Below, one piece after another: positions 37,943 through 46,754 of a stretch of DNA of 64,000 bases (position 1 is its first letter; each line of letters opens with the position of its first letter). The position numbers and the translations under genes are program-made. The stretch spans positions 25,001 through 89,000 of the forward strand of contig JAFQME010000016.1 of NCBI GenBank assembly GCA_017421025.1, read 5' to 3'. Origin of the DNA: Oscillospiraceae bacterium. Lineage in GTDB: Bacteria > Bacillota > Clostridia > Oscillospirales > JAAYXM01. The notes beneath the pieces were generated by a model that was not told the DNA's origin, searched no databases, and saw only the letters and a program-made list of their open reading frames with translations.

Positions 37943-37956
37943 CATACTATAGAATG
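37943..37956. promoter_or_regulatory. Palindromic operator 1 (Xre side)
   Basis: CATACTATAGAATG, one mismatch from the perfect palindrome CATACTATAGTATG. On the minus strand it includes TATAGT, a plausible -10 of the Xre gene (with TGTTGT 17 nt upstream). Exactly 60 bp from operator 2. Confidence 0.65.
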
Positions 37957-37979
37957 TAAATATTTTTAACAACAGACTA

Positions 37980-38008
37980 TTGACTTTATGTTTTCGATAA
38001 TCTATACT
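37980..38008 (+). promoter_or_regulatory. Promoter of the stalk/NPCBM gene
   Basis: TTGACT (37980-37985), 17-nt spacer, TATACT (38003-38008). Strong sigma-A match; the -10 is inside operator 2. Confidence 0.88.
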
Positions 38009-38016
38009 ATAGTATG
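38003..38016. promoter_or_regulatory. Palindromic operator 2 (over the -10 of the stalk/NPCBM gene)
   Basis: TATACTATAGTATG contains the perfect 12-bp palindrome ATACTATAGTAT. It shares the ACTATAG core with operator 1 and covers the -10 hexamer, a repressing position. Confidence 0.7.
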
Positions 38017-38063
38017 TAGTTTTCTCAACAAGAAAACAAAAGTATTTATTTGGAGGTTTTTCT

Positions 38064-38744
38064 ATGAAAAACAGTTTGTTCAAAGTGGGTTTGGGTGTCT
38101 TGATCGGCATGATGCTCAGCAGCGGAATTGTTTATGCTGCAAGCACAAGAAAGACGATTGATGTCACCTACAACAGCATCAAAGTCTACAAAGACAAGGT
38201 ATTGTGCGAATTGAAAGATGCCAATGGTACCGTCATTGAGCCGTTCATCTACAATGGTACCACATATATGCCGGTGCGTGGGACCGCATCTCTTGCGGAT
38301 ATGGACGTCACCTGGGACGGTGCGACCCAAAGCGTGTATCTTTGGGACGAGATGGCAGCAGACGGTACCTATCTCTTAGACGTTTGCCCGCCGTATTCTC
38401 TTGATTGTTTCGACACTTATAACACCGGGAAAACCTTTGAAATGGCAGGCAAAAAGTACAGCAACGGAATTGTAGGTAGAAATTGGTACTATGGTACTAA
38501 TAAGGTTGCCCTTTTCAATCTCGACAGCCGATATGCCGCAATCGAATGTACAATCGGGCATACCGATAATGATCACGAAGAAAAAACCGTATTGTTCATC
38601 GTTGACGGCAAAGTGGTAAAAGAAGTGGTATTGGAACCCGAGTGTTTGCCGAAAAAAGTTTCCATTCCGGTAAAATATGGGTTGCAGCTTAAAATCCAGC
38701 TGACCGGTCGTGATGTTGGTTTGGGCAACATCACAGTCAAATAG
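38064..38744 (+). CDS. Exported protein with copper-amine-oxidase-type stalk domain and NPCBM-like domain
   Basis: 226 aa. Residues 1-26 are a signal peptide or membrane anchor (FKVGLGVLIGMMLSSGIVYA). Residues about 30-95 are the 'stalk'/copper amine oxidase N-terminal-like domain (KVYKDKVLCELKDANGTVIE, YNGTTYMPVRGTASLADMDV, VTWDGATQSVYLW). Residues about 120-226 resemble an NPCBM carbohydrate-binding module (KKYSNGIVGRNWYYGTNKVA, SRYAAIECTIGHTDNDHEEK, VLFIVDGKVVKEVVLEPE). No catalytic domain is present, so it is a surface or extracellular binding protein of unknown target. TTTGGAGGTTTTTCT precedes the ATG. Probably repressed by the divergent Xre regulator. Confidence 0.82.
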   Translation: MKNSLFKVGLGVLIGMMLSSGIVYAASTRKTIDVTYNSIKVYKDKVLCELKDANGTVIEPFIYNGTTYMPVRGTASLADMDVTWDGATQSVYLWDEMAADGTYLLDVCPPYSLDCFDTYNTGKTFEMAGKKYSNGIVGRNWYYGTNKVALFNLDSRYAAIECTIGHTDNDHEEKTVLFIVDGKVVKEVVLEPECLPKKVSIPVKYGLQLKIQLTGRDVGLGNITVK

Positions 38745-38747
38745 GTT

Positions 38748-38804
38748 TTCTAAAAAGTGCGCAAAGAGCAGTGGACCAAATCCACTGCTCTTTTTTGTTA
38801 TGAT
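38748..38804. repeat. Terminator-containing direct repeat, copy 2
   Basis: 57 nt matching 37538-37594 at about 51 positions, in the same orientation. The two copies bracket the Xre gene and the stalk/NPCBM gene, about 1.2 kb apart. Confidence 0.8.
38763..38796. terminator. Bidirectional terminator after the stalk/NPCBM gene
   Basis: A 13-bp perfect stem (38763-38775 with 38781-38793, loop CCAAA), with a T-run on the plus strand. It is nearly the same hairpin as 37552-37587. Confidence 0.93.
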
Positions 38805-38819
38805 CAATTTCAATCGTTC

Positions 38820-39224
38820 TCAAACAATAAAAAAACAAAGGGCAAGAATGATAACTCCTAACACCACGCCTAAAACACCTTTCAATATTTCTTGTTTTAA
38901 GCTTTGTACGGATATAACAGTCATGTTAGTCGGGTCATAACATACGTCAATTGAATCATTCACCCGAAACTTGCTCGGTTTCTCACCATCTACTTTTTCC
39001 TCAAATCTGACATATTTATCTCTTTCCGGTATTTTCATATTGTAGATGTATTTAGTGAATGATACCGACTTACTATTCACGCTTTTGTATTCCGCTTTGG
39101 TGTCTTTCAGTTCTACAAGCATGCCTGTTGTCACGGTTTTCCTACGCCAAGCAAAAAATTTCACCAGAGAAACAATCGTATAACATGCGGAAAAAAGTAT
39201 CAAAAAAACTGCTGCAACTGCCAT
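38820..39224 (-). CDS. DUF3592-like membrane protein
   Basis: 134 aa starting at 39224 behind AGAGGGAACTTTT. It has an N-terminal membrane helix (AAVFLILFSACYTIVSLVKF), a central soluble part with the DUF3592-style beta pattern (TTGMLVELKDTKAEYKSVNS, RVNDSIDVCYDPTNM) and a C-terminal membrane helix (GVLGVVLGVIILALCFFIV). Function unknown. Convergent with the stalk/NPCBM gene. The 115-nt region on its far side, up to purD, holds only the purD terminator and a TATAAT-like -10 (39261-39256, minus) without a good -35. Confidence 0.7.
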   Translation of the reverse strand: MAVAAVFLILFSACYTIVSLVKFFAWRRKTVTTGMLVELKDTKAEYKSVNSKSVSFTKYIYNMKIPERDKYVRFEEKVDGEKPSKFRVNDSIDVCYDPTNMTVISVQSLKQEILKGVLGVVLGVIILALCFFIV

Positions 39225-39305
39225 AAAAGTTCCCTCTTTCAAACAAATCTTATGCATTATATTAAAGATAACGTCTCATAGAGCCACATTAATAAACCTA
39301 AAAAC

Positions 39306-39334
39306 ACAGGCTTGGCAGCAATTGCCAAGCCTGT
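39306..39334 (-). terminator. Terminator of the purine operon
   Basis: A 12-bp perfect stem (39306-39317 with 39323-39334, loop GCAAT), followed on the minus strand by GTTTTTAG. It lies 5 nt past the purD stop. Confidence 0.92.
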
Positions 39335-39339
39335 TATTT

Positions 39340-40599
39340 TTATTTTATCCCGATGTCGGTGCGTTTGTGGAGATCGGTGAAGGAAATCAGTTCAGTTGCG
39401 GCATATGCGTTTTTGATTGCCGCATCCAAATCCTCACCTCGTGCGGTAACACCAAGGACACGACCGCCCGCAGTTGCAACTCCGGATTCGGTTTTCTTGG
39501 TACCCGCATGATACACGGTAACGCCATCGAGCGCATCCGCATCTGCAATCCCGGAGATTTCATATCCGGTGGTGTATTTTCCCGGGTAGCCGCCGCTTGC
39601 AAGGACCACACAGCACGCCGCATTGTCCGAGAATTTGACCTCGATGTCAGCGAGTTTGCGATCAATGATGGCTTCCATCACGGTGACGAAATCGGTTTCC
39701 AAAAGCGGGAGAACCGCCTGAGTTTCCGGATCGCCGAAACGAGCGTTATACTCAATGACCTTGGGGCCATTCGGAGTCAGCATCAACCCAAAGTACAGAA
39801 CGCCCTGAAAACGTCTCCCTGCTTTGGTAAGCCCATCCACGGTGGGGCGGAAGATGGTTTCCATACACTCTTTTGCGAGATCTGCCGTGTAATAACGGCT
39901 GGGAGAGAATGCGCCCATACCGCCGGTATTCGGACCTTCGTCATGGTCAAATGCACGTTTATGGTCCTGCGCAGATGGCATGGGAACGATGGTCTCACCA
40001 TCAGTAAAGCACAACACAGAGACTTCCGGACCGGTGAGGAACTCCTCAATGACCACACGGCTTCCTGCATCGCCAAAAGCACCGTCGCACATCGCATTTT
40101 TGATTGCGTCGATTGCATCAGCCTCGGTCATTGCAACGGTAACGCCCTTGCCGAGTGCCAAGCCGTCCGCTTTGATGACGATGGGAGCACCCTGTTCTTT
40201 GACATAAGCGATTGCCGCATCTGCATCGGTAAACACCGCATAGCTTGCGGTCGGGATGTTGTTTTCCTGCATGAACTTCTTTGCAAAGCTCTTACTGCCT
40301 TCCACAATTGCAGCATTGGCTCTCGGACCAAAGGCACGGATCCCGAGTTCTTCCAATGCATCGACCAAACCAAGGACAAGCGGATCGTCCGGTGCAACCA
40401 TGACCAGATCCGGGCGGTGCTCCAAACAAAATGCTGTGATTGCAGGCAAATCAGTTGCTTTGATGTCCACACATTCGGCAAGCGATGCAATGCCGCCGTT
40501 ACCGGGTGCACACCAAATGTGATCCACATTGGGAGACACAGATATTTTCTTGACGATGGTGTGCTCTCGCCCACCGCCGCCGACGACTAATACTTTCAT
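39340..40599 (-). CDS. purD: Phosphoribosylamine-glycine ligase (GARS)
   Basis: 419 aa ATP-grasp enzyme. Motifs: VVGGGGREHTIVKKI at the start, PDDPLVLGLVDALEELGIRA, IKADGLALGKGVTVA, GPEVSVLCFTDGETIVPM, and EYNARFGDPETQAVLPLLE (metal/ATP site). It adds glycine to phosphoribosylamine, the product of PurF, in step 2 of purine synthesis. Last gene of the operon, 15 nt after purH. Confidence 0.98.
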   Translation of the reverse strand: MKVLVVGGGGREHTIVKKISVSPNVDHIWCAPGNGGIASLAECVDIKATDLPAITAFCLEHRPDLVMVAPDDPLVLGLVDALEELGIRAFGPRANAAIVEGSKSFAKKFMQENNIPTASYAVFTDADAAIAYVKEQGAPIVIKADGLALGKGVTVAMTEADAIDAIKNAMCDGAFGDAGSRVVIEEFLTGPEVSVLCFTDGETIVPMPSAQDHKRAFDHDEGPNTGGMGAFSPSRYYTADLAKECMETIFRPTVDGLTKAGRRFQGVLYFGLMLTPNGPKVIEYNARFGDPETQAVLPLLETDFVTVMEAIIDRKLADIEVKFSDNAACCVVLASGGYPGKYTTGYEISGIADADALDGVTVYHAGTKKTESGVATAGGRVLGVTARGEDLDAAIKNAYAATELISFTDLHKRTDIGIK

Positions 40600-40614
40600 G
40601 CTTTCAGCCTCCGA

Positions 40615-42153
40615 TTAGTGTTTGAAATGACGCATGCCGGTAAAGACCATTGCAATACCGTACTTATCGCAAGCACGGATGCTGTCTTCATCACGGACAG
40701 AGCCACCCGGCTGGATGATTGCGGTGACACCTGCCGCAGCTGCTGCTTCGACCGAGTCATCAAACGGGAAGAATGCGTCGGAAGCAAGGACCGAACCCTT
40801 TGCTTTGTCGCCCGCATAATTGATTGCAATCTTCAGTGCGGTGACACGGTTGGTCTGTCCCGGACCGACACCGATGGTAGCATTGTCCTTTGCGAGGACG
40901 ATCGCATTGGACTTGGTGTGTTTGACCACACGCATTGCAAACTTCATGGTTTCGAGTTCTTCAGCGGTGGGGGCACGCTTGGTGACCACTTTGAGGTTCT
41001 CCTCATCCATGATCTCAAGATCCAGACCCTGAACCAAAAGACCGCCGGCAACCTTCTTGTAATCCACCATATCGGCGGTGTTCTTCTTTGCAATATCCGG
41101 AAGTTCCATCAAGCGCAGATTCTTCTTTGCGGTGAGGATTTCAAGTGCTTCCGGAGTAAAGGACGGAGCGATGATGATTTCAAGGAAGATTTCCGACATC
41201 TTCTGTGCGGTTTCTTTATCGCACGGACGGTTGAGGGCAACAATGCCGCCAAAGATGGAAACCGGGTCCGATTCATAAGCACGGCTATATGCCTCAAAGA
41301 TGGTATCGCCGATGCCAACACCACAGGGGTTTGCATGCTTGACAGCGACTGCACACGGAGCATCAAATTCCTTAACCAGGTCAAGCGCACCGTTTGCGTC
41401 GTTGATGTTATTGTAGGAAAGTTCTTTGCCGTGCAACTGTTTTGCAGCAGCAAGAGTTCCGGTGAAATGACCGATTTCCTTATAGAAAATTGCTTTTTGA
41501 TGCGGGTTTTCGCCGTAGCGAAGTTCCTGAGCCTTTTCAAAGGTCGGGGTGTAAACTTCCGGGAAGCCGAGTCCCAACTGGGAACGCAAGTAGCCGGAAA
41601 TCAGTGCATCGTAGGATGCGGTGTGTTCAAACACCTTATAAGCAAGCAGACGCTTGGTGTCACGGGTGACACCGCCTGCACGCATTTCATCGAGAATTTT
41701 GCCGTAATCTGCCGGGTCAACTGCAACAGCGACATCCTGCCAGTTTTTTGCAGCAGCACGAATCATGGTCGGACCGCCGATATCGATATTCTCAATCGCT
41801 TCTTCAAATTTTACACCCTCTTTGAGGATGGTCTGCTTAAACGGATAGAGGTTGATTGCAACCACATCGACCAAAGTAACGCCGAGTTCTTCCACCTGAC
41901 GCATATGCTCTTCATTGTCACGCATTGCCAAAACGCCTGCGTGTACCAACGGATGCAAGGTCTTGACACGGCCGTCCAGACATTCCGGGAAACCGGTGAC
42001 TTCCGAGATGCCGGTGACCTCAATTCCTGCTTCTTTGAGTGCCTTTGCAGTACCGCCTGTGGAGACAATCTCCAAACCGAGTTCTGCAAGGCCTTTTGCA
42101 AATTCAACGATTCCGGTCTTATCGGAAACGCTTAAAATAGCACGACGCTTCAT
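40615..42153 (-). CDS. purH: Bifunctional AICAR transformylase / IMP cyclohydrolase
   Basis: 512 aa. N-terminal IMP cyclohydrolase (MGS-like: [49 protein letters not shown]) and C-terminal transformylase ([15 protein letters not shown], the catalytic [26 protein letters not shown]). It performs the last two steps to IMP, using 10-formyl-THF. It starts 14 nt after purN. Confidence 0.98.
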   Translation of the reverse strand: MKRRAILSVSDKTGIVEFAKGLAELGLEIVSTGGTAKALKEAGIEVTGISEVTGFPECLDGRVKTLHPLVHAGVLAMRDNEEHMRQVEELGVTLVDVVAINLYPFKQTILKEGVKFEEAIENIDIGGPTMIRAAAKNWQDVAVAVDPADYGKILDEMRAGGVTRDTKRLLAYKVFEHTASYDALISGYLRSQLGLGFPEVYTPTFEKAQELRYGENPHQKAIFYKEIGHFTGTLAAAKQLHGKELSYNNINDANGALDLVKEFDAPCAVAVKHANPCGVGIGDTIFEAYSRAYESDPVSIFGGIVALNRPCDKETAQKMSEIFLEIIIAPSFTPEALEILTAKKNLRLMELPDIAKKNTADMVDYKKVAGGLLVQGLDLEIMDEENLKVVTKRAPTAEELETMKFAMRVVKHTKSNAIVLAKDNATIGVGPGQTNRVTALKIAINYAGDKAKGSVLASDAFFPFDDSVEAAAAAGVTAIIQPGGSVRDEDSIRACDKYGIAMVFTGMRHFKH

Positions 42154-42167
42154 ACGATCTATTCCTC

Positions 42168-42794
42168 CTAATTGTCTATATGGACTCTCCCGTTTTCCAC
42201 GGTGATTTTTCCTTCACTGAGAAGAGCCAATGCACGAGGAAGCAAAATCCACTCACACTGCTCCATGATGCGGCGCTGAAGCACCTCTGGAGTATCGTCT
42301 TCGAGAATTTCTACCGCCTTTTGTGCGATGATGGGACCTGCATCCGTCTCTGCGGTAACAAAATGAACGGTTGCACCACTCACTTTGACACCTGCTGCCA
42401 GTGCATATTCGTGCACCTTAAGCCCATAATAACCCGGGCCGCAGAAAGACGGAATAAGCGCAGGATGGACATTGAGTGCACGGTTTTCATACTTTTCCGC
42501 AAACTGCGGCGAGAGCATGAACATGAAACCCGCCAAAACCACCGCTTCAATACGATGCTTTTGTAAGATTTCAAGAATTGCATCGGTGTAGGCAGAACGG
42601 TCTGCATAATCTTTGGGAGAGCACACCTCACTCGGAACACCTGCCTTTTCGGCACGTTCCAGTGCATATGCACCATGTGCTGAGGAGAGCACCAAGCAAA
42701 GCTCCGTCTGCGGGAGTTCACCACGGGCTTTCGCATCCAAAATGGCCTGCAGATTACTGCCGCCGCCGGAAACCAAAACCGCAACTCTCATCAT
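42168..42794 (-). CDS. purN: Phosphoribosylglycinamide formyltransferase (GART)
   Basis: 208 aa. [15 protein letters not shown] at the N-terminus, catalytic residues in [20 protein letters not shown] (Asn, His) and the Asp in [14 protein letters not shown]. It formylates GAR with 10-formyl-THF. The start (MMRVAVL) overlaps the purM stop by 4 nt (ATGA); a longer in-frame start lies within purM and is less likely. Confidence 0.97.
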   Translation of the reverse strand: MMRVAVLVSGGGSNLQAILDAKARGELPQTELCLVLSSAHGAYALERAEKAGVPSEVCSPKDYADRSAYTDAILEILQKHRIEAVVLAGFMFMLSPQFAEKYENRALNVHPALIPSFCGPGYYGLKVHEYALAAGVKVSGATVHFVTAETDAGPIIAQKAVEILEDDTPEVLQRRIMEQCEWILLPRALALLSEGKITVENGRVHIDN

Positions 42795-43825
42795 AACTGA
42801 ATTCCCTTCTCGCCGGATATGGTTTCGCCCAAGATGCAAGCGGTCTCACCCGCAGCACGCAGTGCAGCAAGTGCCTTATCTGCATCGTTTTTATCCACGG
42901 CAATTACGAGCGAGATACCCATGTTAAAGGTGTTGTAGAGATCACGCTCCGGAATATTGCCTTCTTTTCCGAGCATGCGGAAAATCGGCGGAACTTCATA
43001 TGCGTTTTTGTCAATCTTTGCGCAAACGCCGTCGGGCAGCATTCTCGGAATATTTTCATAGAAACCGCCGCCGGTGATGTTAGAGATTCCTTTGACCGGG
43101 ACCTCACGGATGAGTGCTTGCAAGCTGCGGACATAGATCTTGGTCGGACGGAGCAGTTCTTCGCCCAATGTGCATCCAAGTTCCGGAATCTCACGCATGA
43201 GAGATTTTTCGCTCATTTCAAACACATGGCGAACCAAGGAGTAACCATTGGAATGGAGGCCGCTCGATGCAACACCGATCAGCACATCCCCTGCCTTGAT
43301 GTTCTTACCGTCAATGAGTTTTTCACGGTCGACCATGCCAACACAGAAGCCCGCAACATCGTACTCACCCACCGGATAGAAGCCCGGCATTTCAGCGGTT
43401 TCACCGCCAATGAGTGCACAGCCTGCATCACGACAGCCTGCCGCAATACCGGAAACGATTTGTTCCACCTGGGTGGGAAAATTCTTTCCAACCGCAATGT
43501 AGTCAAGGAAGAACAGCGGAGCTGCACCACTGCACGCAATATCGTTTGCACACATTGCAACACAGTCAATACCGACCGTGTCATGCTTGTCCATAATAAA
43601 CGCGATTTTGAGTTTGGTGCCGACTCCGTCGGTACCGGAAACAAAGACCGGCTCTTTCATACCGCCAAGATTCGGCTTGAATACGCCGCCGAATCCGCCG
43701 ATATCGGAGAGTACGCCTTCGGTATAAGTGCTTTGAACGTGCGCCTTCATGAGTTCGACCGCACGGTAACCGGCAGTAACATCAACTCCGGCAGCTTTAT
43801 AAGTTTCGCTCTGACTATTGTTCAC
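42791..43825 (-). CDS. purM: Phosphoribosylformylglycinamidine cyclo-ligase (AIRS)
   Basis: 344 aa. Motifs: [30 protein letters not shown], the [19 protein letters not shown] region, [20 protein letters not shown] and [15 protein letters not shown]. It closes the imidazole ring to AIR. It overlaps purF by 11 nt and purN by 4 nt. Confidence 0.98.
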   Translation of the reverse strand: MNNSQSETYKAAGVDVTAGYRAVELMKAHVQSTYTEGVLSDIGGFGGVFKPNLGGMKEPVFVSGTDGVGTKLKIAFIMDKHDTVGIDCVAMCANDIACSGAAPLFFLDYIAVGKNFPTQVEQIVSGIAAGCRDAGCALIGGETAEMPGFYPVGEYDVAGFCVGMVDREKLIDGKNIKAGDVLIGVASSGLHSNGYSLVRHVFEMSEKSLMREIPELGCTLGEELLRPTKIYVRSLQALIREVPVKGISNITGGGFYENIPRMLPDGVCAKIDKNAYEVPPIFRMLGKEGNIPERDLYNTFNMGISLVIAVDKNDADKALAALRAAGETACILGETISGEKGIQL

Positions 43826-45221
43826 AGGTACTGACCCCCTCTTCTAACCCTTGTTTTTCTACCTTATTCGGAACTTCCACCGAATAATCGCCGGTGAAGC
43901 AAGCATGGCAGAAATCCAAATTCATTCCTTTCACAACCTGCGGAAGATCTTCAAAATGCAGATAATCCAAGGAATCTGCGCCGATGATTTCCCGAATTTC
44001 TTCCAAATTGTGGTTGTGCGCAATCAGCACTTCACGGTCCGGAACATCGGTGCCAAAGAAGCACGGATGCAAAAACGGAGGCGAGGAGACACGCATATGT
44101 ACTTCGGTCGCTCCTGCTTCACGCAACAGCGAGACGATACGTGCGCATGTGGTTCCTCGAACAATGGAGTCGTCTACCATGATGACTCGTTTTCCACGCA
44201 CTGCAGCCGCAATCGCATTGAGCTTGATCTTGACCGAACGCTGACGCTGGCCTTGAGACGGCTGAATAAAGGTACGTCCGATATAGCGGTTTTTGATAAA
44301 ACCAACCCCATACGGGATCCCGGATTCTTCCGCAAATCCCAGCGCTGCAGAAAGTCCGGAATCCGGAACACCGATGACCACGTCAGCATCCACCGTATTA
44401 TGACGTGCAAGGCATCTTCCTGCTTCTTTACGGGACTCATCGACCGAAACACCGTCAATCACACTGTCGGGACGAGCAAAATAAATATACTCAAATACGC
44501 ATGCAGATTTCCGAGCGTTGATCCCGCTCTTCATTGAATTGACCGCACCATTTTCCACGGTCACAATCTCGCCCGGCTCAATATCACGGACAAATTCTGC
44601 ACCAATCGCATCCAGTGCACAGCTTTCCGAGGCAAACACGATGCTATCATCAATTTTCCCCATACAAAGCGGACGGAATCCGTTTGGGTCACGGAATGCA
44701 ATGAGTTTGTTACGGCTGAGCATGATGACCGAATAGGCGCCGGACAGATACTGCATGGTGCGTTTGACCGCATCTTCAATGCTATCTGCCCAAACACGTT
44801 CACGAACCACCAAATGCGCAATGATCTCCGCATCACTTGTGGTATAGAAAATACCGCCGCGGCGCTCCATTTCATTGCGGAGTTTCAGACCATTTACCAA
44901 CGCTCCGTTATGAGCGACTGCCAAGTTTCCATTGATATGACTGAGCACCAACGGTTGCGCATTCACACGCTGGTTGCCGTCGGCTGTCAGATAGTTGACA
45001 TGACCAAGAGCAAGATTCCCCTGCAAAGCCTCCAAATGCTTTGCGGTGAAAACATCGGGCACCAAGCCCATATCCTTGTGAAAGTTGATGATTCCCTTGT
45101 GACTGGTTGCAATACCACAGGATTCCTGTCCACGATGCTGTAATGCAAACAGTGCACTGTAGGTCTCCGCAGCGGCATTGATCTCAGATTTGGGTGCTAC
45201 TGCAATTCCAAACACACCCAT
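43815..45221 (-). CDS. purF: Amidophosphoribosyltransferase with a degenerate glutaminase site
   Basis: 468 aa. The PRTase half is intact ([18 protein letters not shown]), and the Fe-S ligand segments of the Bacillus-type enzyme are kept ([32 protein letters not shown]). The N-terminal Ntn glutaminase is altered. The protein starts MGVFGIAV where family members have MCGVFGI (after processing Cys1 is the nucleophile), and GHVNYLTAD has Asn76 where the family has Arg (GHVRYxTAG). HNGALVN and TTSDAEI are kept. The frame upstream of the ATG is closed at once by the purC stop (TAA-TCT-ATG), so no hidden Cys or propeptide exists. It may be ammonia-dependent, or glutaminase activity may be supplied otherwise (inference). 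Start behind GGGGGAATAATCT, 3 nt after purC. Confidence 0.95.
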   Translation of the reverse strand: MGVFGIAVAPKSEINAAAETYSALFALQHRGQESCGIATSHKGIINFHKDMGLVPDVFTAKHLEALQGNLALGHVNYLTADGNQRVNAQPLVLSHINGNLAVAHNGALVNGLKLRNEMERRGGIFYTTSDAEIIAHLVVRERVWADSIEDAVKRTMQYLSGAYSVIMLSRNKLIAFRDPNGFRPLCMGKIDDSIVFASESCALDAIGAEFVRDIEPGEIVTVENGAVNSMKSGINARKSACVFEYIYFARPDSVIDGVSVDESRKEAGRCLARHNTVDADVVIGVPDSGLSAALGFAEESGIPYGVGFIKNRYIGRTFIQPSQGQRQRSVKIKLNAIAAAVRGKRVIMVDDSIVRGTTCARIVSLLREAGATEVHMRVSSPPFLHPCFFGTDVPDREVLIAHNHNLEEIREIIGADSLDYLHFEDLPQVVKGMNLDFCHACFTGDYSVEVPNKVEKQGLEEGVSTCEQ

Positions 45222-45224
45222 AGA

Positions 45225-45935
45225 TTATTCCCCCAAAAGACGGCGCATAACTTCCTGATATGCATCCTCAACACCACCGAGGTCACGGCGGAAGCGGTCT
45301 TTATCCAGTTTTTCATGGGTCTTGCTGTCCCAGAAACGGCAGGTATCCGGAGAAATTTCGTCTGCAAGGACGATGGTCCCATCGCTCAAGCGACCGAATT
45401 CAAGTTTAAAGTCGATGAGTTCGATGTTGACATCCTTGAGATAATCGCTCAAAATCTCGTTGATCTTAAGTGAATAGGAATCAATGGTGCGGAGTTCTTC
45501 AGTGGTTGCAAGATTCAGTGCACGAACATGATATTCATTGATGAACGGATCACCGAGTGCGTCATCTTTATAGCAGTACTCCAAAACAGTAGAAGCAAGT
45601 TTCGTGCCTTCCGGAAGACCCAGGCGCTTAGACAAAGAGCCTGCTGCGATATTACGGACGATTACTTCCAACGGAACGATGGATACTTTCTTGACAATGG
45701 TCTCACGCTCGGAGATTTCTTCTACGAAATGAGTCGGAATCCCTTTTTCTTCCAGCATCTTCATCAGGTGATTGGTGACACGGTTGTTGATGACACCCTT
45801 GCCCATGATGGTACCTTTCTTTTCGCCGTTGAATGCGGTTGCATCGTCTTTATAATCAACGATATAGAGTTCCGGCTCATCGGTTGCAAAAACCTTCTTT
45901 GCCTTGCCTTCGTATAACTGCTCTGTCTTTTTCAT
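45225..45935 (-). CDS. purC: SAICAR synthetase
   Basis: 236 aa. [20 protein letters not shown] at the N-terminus, [50 protein letters not shown] and [10 protein letters not shown]. It ligates aspartate to CAIR with ATP. It lies 2 nt after purE and 3 nt before purF. Confidence 0.98.
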   Translation of the reverse strand: MKKTEQLYEGKAKKVFATDEPELYIVDYKDDATAFNGEKKGTIMGKGVINNRVTNHLMKMLEEKGIPTHFVEEISERETIVKKVSIVPLEVIVRNIAAGSLSKRLGLPEGTKLASTVLEYCYKDDALGDPFINEYHVRALNLATTEELRTIDSYSLKINEILSDYLKDVNIELIDFKLEFGRLSDGTIVLADEISPDTCRFWDSKTHEKLDKDRFRRDLGGVEDAYQEVMRRLLGE

Positions 45936-45937
45936 GA

Positions 45938-46432
45938 TTACATGACCTCCTCTTGTAATTTTGCATCTTTTTCTTCAACTTCACGTTGCATTTTGACTTT
46001 TTCATCGAAAAGGCGGGACGCAAGTGCGGCATCCTCGACCGCCAAAATCTGCGCTGCCAAAATCGCTGCATTGTCTGCACCGTCGACTGCGACGCATGCG
46101 ACCGGAACCCCCTTTGGCATCTGCACAATGGAAAGTAGGCTGTCCAGCCCACCCATCAGTGAGGTTTTCATCGGAACCCCGATCACCGGAAGCGTGGTAT
46201 ATGCAGCAAGTACGCCACCCAAATGTGCCGCTTTTCCCGCTGCTGCAATGATTACGCCGAATCCGTTTTCCTTCGCTTTCGATGCAAACTGCTCTGCCGC
46301 CGCAGGCGTGCGATGTGCAGAGATGATATGCACCTCATGCGGGATCTCAAGCTTACGCAGTTTTTCAACTGCTGCTTTCATCACGCCGTAATCGCTGTCA
46401 GAGCCCATAATGACCGCAACTTTTTTTGCCAT
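45938..46432 (-). CDS. purE: N5-carboxyaminoimidazole ribonucleotide mutase (class I PurE)
   Basis: 164 aa. [19 protein letters not shown], the catalytic [14 protein letters not shown] and [39 protein letters not shown]. These fit class I enzymes, which use N5-CAIR made by PurK; Gly replaces Pro in AAHLPG. No purK is in the window. First gene of the operon, behind a TCAGGAGGATGTGACTT ribosome site and a structured leader with a terminator. Confidence 0.96.
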   Translation of the reverse strand: MAKKVAVIMGSDSDYGVMKAAVEKLRKLEIPHEVHIISAHRTPAAAEQFASKAKENGFGVIIAAAGKAAHLGGVLAAYTTLPVIGVPMKTSLMGGLDSLLSIVQMPKGVPVACVAVDGADNAAILAAQILAVEDAALASRLFDEKVKMQREVEEKDAKLQEEVM

Positions 46433-46452
46433 AAGTCACATCCTCCTGAAAT

Positions 46453-46479
46453 AAAAAAGAGCGCCGCAAAGCGACACTC
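46453..46479 (-). terminator. Attenuator terminator in the purE leader
   Basis: Minus-strand GAGTGTCGC / GCGGCGCTC stem (46479-46471 with 46467-46459, two G-U pairs, loop TTT) followed by TTTTTT. It lies upstream of the first structural gene, between leader and purE, so it must be read through or prevented for operon expression. Confidence 0.85.
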
Positions 46480-46487
46480 ATATACTT

Positions 46488-46586
46488 TTTGAGCGCAAGA
46501 CGCACTGACCCGCACTTACCCCTACGGACGAAATGTTTTGTTCCGTTTTGAGAAAGCAGCAGAGCACAGCCATAACGCACCTCAAA
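46488..46586 (-). ncRNA. Structured purE leader RNA, candidate metabolite- or protein-sensing attenuator
   Basis: The 99 nt on the minus strand fold as an imperfect rod. TTTGAG-G-TGCG at the 5' end pairs with TGCGCTCAAA at the 3' end. Inside, GCTG/CAGT, CTC/GGG, CTT/AAG and TCTC/GGGG form short helices, and ACGGA/TCCGT closes a 13-nt loop. The 3' closing strand (GCGCTC, 46496-46491) can instead pair with GAGTGT, the 5' arm of the following terminator. Closing the rod would thus release the terminator and switch the operon off. It does not show the consensus of purine, ZTP, PRPP, glutamine or THF riboswitches that I know. Together with the divergent dpaA leader this fills the 322-nt gene-free region. 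Confidence 0.6.
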
Positions 46587-46600
46587 TCAATAAAAATACA

Positions 46601-46627
46601 ATTCTATTTTAGTTGATTTCCTGTCAA
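46601..46627 (-). promoter_or_regulatory. Promoter of the purine operon
   Basis: Minus-strand TTGACA (46627-46622) and TAGAAT (46606-46601) with a 15-nt spacer. An alternative is TTGCAA (overlapping, upstream) with 17 nt to TAAAAT (46611-46606). Either starts RNA just before the leader structure. Confidence 0.7.
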
Positions 46628-46754
46628 ATTGCAAGAGCTTTTCCCATTTTTGTCGGGTTATACAGATTCTCCTCAAAAAACCGCATCTTCTTTTGTGTTT
46701 TTGATGTTTGCACACACAACAATCTTCACTCATACACTGTATCAGAAAGGAGAG

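Noticed and set aside
40618..42135. 505-codon open frame on the plus strand opposite purH
   Set aside because: Antisense shadow of a well-conserved enzyme; Cys/Phe/His-rich translation, no ribosome site, no family resemblance. Similar shadows lie opposite leuS (51324-53357), purD (39322-40590), pfkA and trpS.
46488..46586. 6S RNA, SRP RNA or THF riboswitch as identity of the purE leader
   Set aside because: Too short for 6S, lacks the SRP GGAA/GNAR loop region, and shares only GGGGTAAGTG with the THF class; left as unassigned structured leader.
46681..46754. Sigma-K promoter for dpaAB (CATACACTG at 46731-46739)
   Set aside because: One mismatch to CATANNNTA, and transcription would begin at the ribosome site; too close to the start codon to support.
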